A stretch of DNA of 64,000 bases from Symploca sp. SIO1C2 (GTDB lineage Bacteria > Cyanobacteriota > Cyanobacteriia > Cyanobacteriales > Coleofasciculaceae): contig JAAHFP010000015.1 in assembly GCA_010672925.1 (NCBI GenBank), positions 97,026 to 161,025 on the forward strand. Direction: 5' to 3'. A model generated the notes under the pieces. That model had not been told where the DNA came from. It searched no databases and saw only the letters and a list, made by a program, of their open reading frames with translations. Position 1 is the first letter of the stretch. The number at the start of each line of letters is the position of its first letter. The position numbers and the translations under genes were made by a program. This document shows positions 62,019 through 64,000 of this stretch, piece after piece.

Positions 62019-63347
62019 CTACCCACGGCTAATAATTTTTGCTTGTTCGAGTCTGCGATAACTTTTATCCAACACCACCTGATCCAAAATACCAGCTTGA
62101 TCCGCTTTTAATAAAGCATCCATCGCTGGGTAATACAAATCCTGAGTAAAAGCAATTAGGACTAAATCGATACCAGCATTAATTGCTTCAATAGTAGCAG
62201 CCGCTAAACCAGCTTTACTGCTATAGACTGCTTGCATACAAAAATCATCGGTAATTAACACCCCATCATGTTGCCAGCTTTTCCGAATCATATCGCCAAC
62301 CACTGCTGAGGAAAAAGACACTGGATTTTGGTCATCTACTGCCATTAATTTGGCATGTCCTAGCATGGTAAAAGCTTGGGAATTGTTCATCACCTGACGA
62401 AAGGGAACCCAATCATCAGCCACTAACTCCGATAGAGGGGTATCTAACTCAGCATGGTCAATATGGGTATCGGTATCTACTCTGCCTAATCCAGGAAAAT
62501 GCTTAATGGTACACTTAACTCCATATTCTTCCAGAGTTTGACAATACCACAAGGCGACCTTGGCGACTACTTCTCGATCTGCTGAAATTGCTCGTCGATA
62601 GATTTGAGAAAATTTATCTTGAGGATTGACTACTCCTTTATTCAAATCCACTACTGGGGCAAAATTAAGATTTACTCCAATTTCCGATAATTCCTGACCA
62701 TGAACCCTAGCATACTTAATCACCGCAGCTTTGCTCTGTTCTATGGGTTGCTCTTCTGAAATAATGGTTGCTAAGGGAGGTAACTGAGTCAAGGGAGGAG
62801 ATAAACGAGAAACAATACCCCCCTCTTGGTCTACAGCAATCCACAAAGGGGATAAACCTTGCTGCTGACGAATCCCTTGCAAAGTACTAATTTGTTGTTG
62901 AATATCTGCTTTGCTTTGCTCTTTAATGTTTCTCGCAGTAATAAAGACTCCACCAATGGCTCTATGCTCGACTAATTTTTTCAATCCCTCAAAATCTCGG
63001 TAACCGACAATAAAATGATTACCTAGTTTCTCTAATCTGTTGGCATCTGTACTGAAAATCTGATGCTTAACGAGGTGAAATTTAGCTTCAGTTCCCAGGA
63101 TACTAGAAAACCCAGCAAAGGAAACAATTAATACTAATACACTCAGCATTTTGAGCAGGGAACGGTGTTTCTTAATACCAATTACTGCTGAAATAATCAA
63201 ACTCAAGCTAAGTCCCAGCACCAGCCAAAATAACCAGAACCGGAGATTGGCTAAAAAAGGCGATCGCAAATAATTAGCTACGAACAAAATTGCTAGGGCT
63301 ACCAGCAATTGAACAATATTCCAGAGCAGATGGTAAACAGCTTGCAT
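62019..63347 (-). CDS. Glycoside hydrolase family 3, NagZ-like beta-N-acetylhexosaminidase
   Basis: A 442-residue enzyme of GH3. After three N-terminal hydrophobic segments (about 5-85) the catalytic domain shows WIAVDQEGGIVSRLSPP, NLNFAPVVDLN, the NagZ-type KHFPGLGRVDTDTHID with the acid/base His-Asp pair, and ITDDFCMQAV with the nucleophile Asp. NagZ removes GlcNAc from muropeptides during cell-wall recycling. Membrane anchoring is unusual for cytoplasmic NagZ and suggests action outside the cytoplasm. Confidence 0.87.
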   Translation of the reverse strand: MQAVYHLLWNIVQLLVALAILFVANYLRSPFLANLRFWLFWLVLGLSLSLIISAVIGIKKHRSLLKMLSVLVLIVSFAGFSSILGTEAKFHLVKHQIFSTDANRLEKLGNHFIVGYRDFEGLKKLVEHRAIGGVFITARNIKEQSKADIQQQISTLQGIRQQQGLSPLWIAVDQEGGIVSRLSPPLTQLPPLATIISEEQPIEQSKAAVIKYARVHGQELSEIGVNLNFAPVVDLNKGVVNPQDKFSQIYRRAISADREVVAKVALWYCQTLEEYGVKCTIKHFPGLGRVDTDTHIDHAELDTPLSELVADDWVPFRQVMNNSQAFTMLGHAKLMAVDDQNPVSFSSAVVGDMIRKSWQHDGVLITDDFCMQAVYSSKAGLAAATIEAINAGIDLVLIAFTQDLYYPAMDALLKADQAGILDQVVLDKSYRRLEQAKIISRG

Positions 63348-63572
63348 TGATCACATATTTCCTGAGGTTGGCTTAAAGGCGATTTGATTCGCTACCACAA
63401 TAATCACCATTTACCGAAACTACGCTCAGGATGTGGTTGCCTACGGAACAACCCTAGATGCTCACGGAGCTTACAGGCGCACAACTATCCCATTGTATAA
63501 AAATACCACATTTACCAAGCTATTTCCACCCATATCAATATTTTGTATAAACTGCCAGTTAACTTGCTTGGC

Positions 63573-64000
63573 TCAAAACCCCAATGACTGTACTGCTCTC
63601 CGTTTCGCTTCCTCTCCCCTCCGATCATACTTGGCAGTAGTGACCGGAGAGGCATGACCTGCTAACTTCTGCACCGTTACAATATCAATGCCCGCATCCA
63701 ACAAGTCTGAACAGAATGTCCTCCTAAAGTCATGGGGACTAAAAGACTCTACACCAGCTTGCTGCGCCCTCTTCTGGACAATCAGCAATAAGGCTTGAGG
63801 AGTCATTCGTCTTAACTGTACCTCACCACCTTTCCTCACTGGACACAGTAGTGCTCCCGGTTGGTAACCCCGCACAGTTAGCCAGGAAGTAACAAAAGGA
63901 ATCGCACTTTGGGGTAAATACACCATGCGGTCTTTCCCTCCCTTAGCATCAATTATCTGTAGCGCTCCCGTCTCCGAGTTAAAGTCCCTTATATTTAGCT
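63573..64000 (-). CDS. Tyrosine recombinase/integrase, cut by window end
   Basis: The C-terminal catalytic part of a phage-type integrase. The minus frame stays open to the right edge (LQIIDAKGGKDR precedes an internal Met). The active site is clear: SPHDFRRTFCSDLL (HxxR), KLAGHASPVTTAKYD (His and the nucleophile Tyr). The first catalytic Arg would be upstream, outside the window. Integrases of this kind mark mobile islands; no attachment site could be defined. Confidence 0.85.
   Translation of the reverse strand, partial: LNIRDFNSETGALQIIDAKGGKDRMVYLPQSAIPFVTSWLTVRGYQPGALLCPVRKGGEVQLRRMTPQALLLIVQKRAQQAGVESFSPHDFRRTFCSDLLDAGIDIVTVQKLAGHASPVTTAKYDRRGEEAKRRAVQSLGF

Noticed and set aside
63433..63657. 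74-codon plus-strand frame at the right end
   Set aside because: It overlaps the integrase 3' end in antisense and has no recognised motif.
1..64000. CRISPR arrays, tRNA or rRNA genes
   Set aside because: No regular direct repeats with unique spacers were seen, and no tRNA cloverleaf or rRNA sequence was recognised by eye.

Overview
The window reads as chromosome of a filamentous, probably marine, cyanobacterium. The evidence is minCDE, a SasA-type clock kinase with a KaiB-like domain, a DesA desaturase, a GH57 glucan-branching enzyme, PEP-CTERM, DUF928, CHAT and DUF4278 proteins, many HIP1 octamers (GCGATCGC), and abundant 7-bp tandem repeats and MITE-like inverted repeats between genes. 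A Moorena/Lyngbya/Okeania-like genome would fit, but this is inference from gene content.

Layout. 1-0.9 kb: the end of a minus-strand operon with a phosphoribosyltransferase-like gene and a frameshifted partner. 1.05-3.0 kb: minCDE. 3.1-9.2 kb: a minus-strand group of CHASE2-PP2C phosphatase, DUF928 secreted protein and TPR-CHAT protease. 10-15.5 kb: small and secreted proteins, hisH, a C15 peptidase-like gene, mtnP and a zinc ribbon. 16.5-22.5 kb: Crp regulator, ABM protein, 14-blade WD40 protein, orphan DppB permease, VOC and GNAT proteins. 22.9-27.7 kb: SSS symporter, methyltransferase remnant, secreted protein, ParDE-like pair and methyltransferase. 28.1-42.4 kb: a P450 divergent from an expanded mycosporine-like amino acid (MAA) cluster. 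42.6-52.6 kb: two coiled-coil proteins, desA, NUDIX, sasA, GH57 and a response regulator. 52.7-55 kb: a tightly overlapping three-gene operon with a TIGR04255 protein. 55.3-61 kb: Fic remnant, TIGR00725, and two AAA-like sensory proteins. 61-64 kb: DUF433, DUF29, NagZ-like GH3 and an integrase cut by the window end.

The MAA cluster is the main attraction. mysA, mysB, mysC and mysD together should make a disubstituted MAA. They are followed by an NRPS (C-A-T-TE) whose condensation motif is degenerate and whose adenylation pocket, read by motif alignment, resembles proline-activating domains rather than the serine-type MysE. An O-methyltransferase, an EamA permease and a dehydrogenase of the 3-hydroxyisobutyrate/imine-reductase superfamily follow on the same strand. 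This suggests an undescribed MAA derivative or an added peptide branch. A MITE sits at the mysD/NRPS junction and supplies the last seven codons of mysD.

A second candidate for something new is the 52.7-55 kb operon (TIGR04255 protein, HTH protein and an unrecognised protein). Its compact overlapping layout resembles defence or toxin-antitoxin loci, but no function can be read from it. Non-coding DNA is rich in repeats: about a dozen unrelated 7-bp tandem arrays, several inverted-repeat elements and a duplicated 140-bp upstream region.
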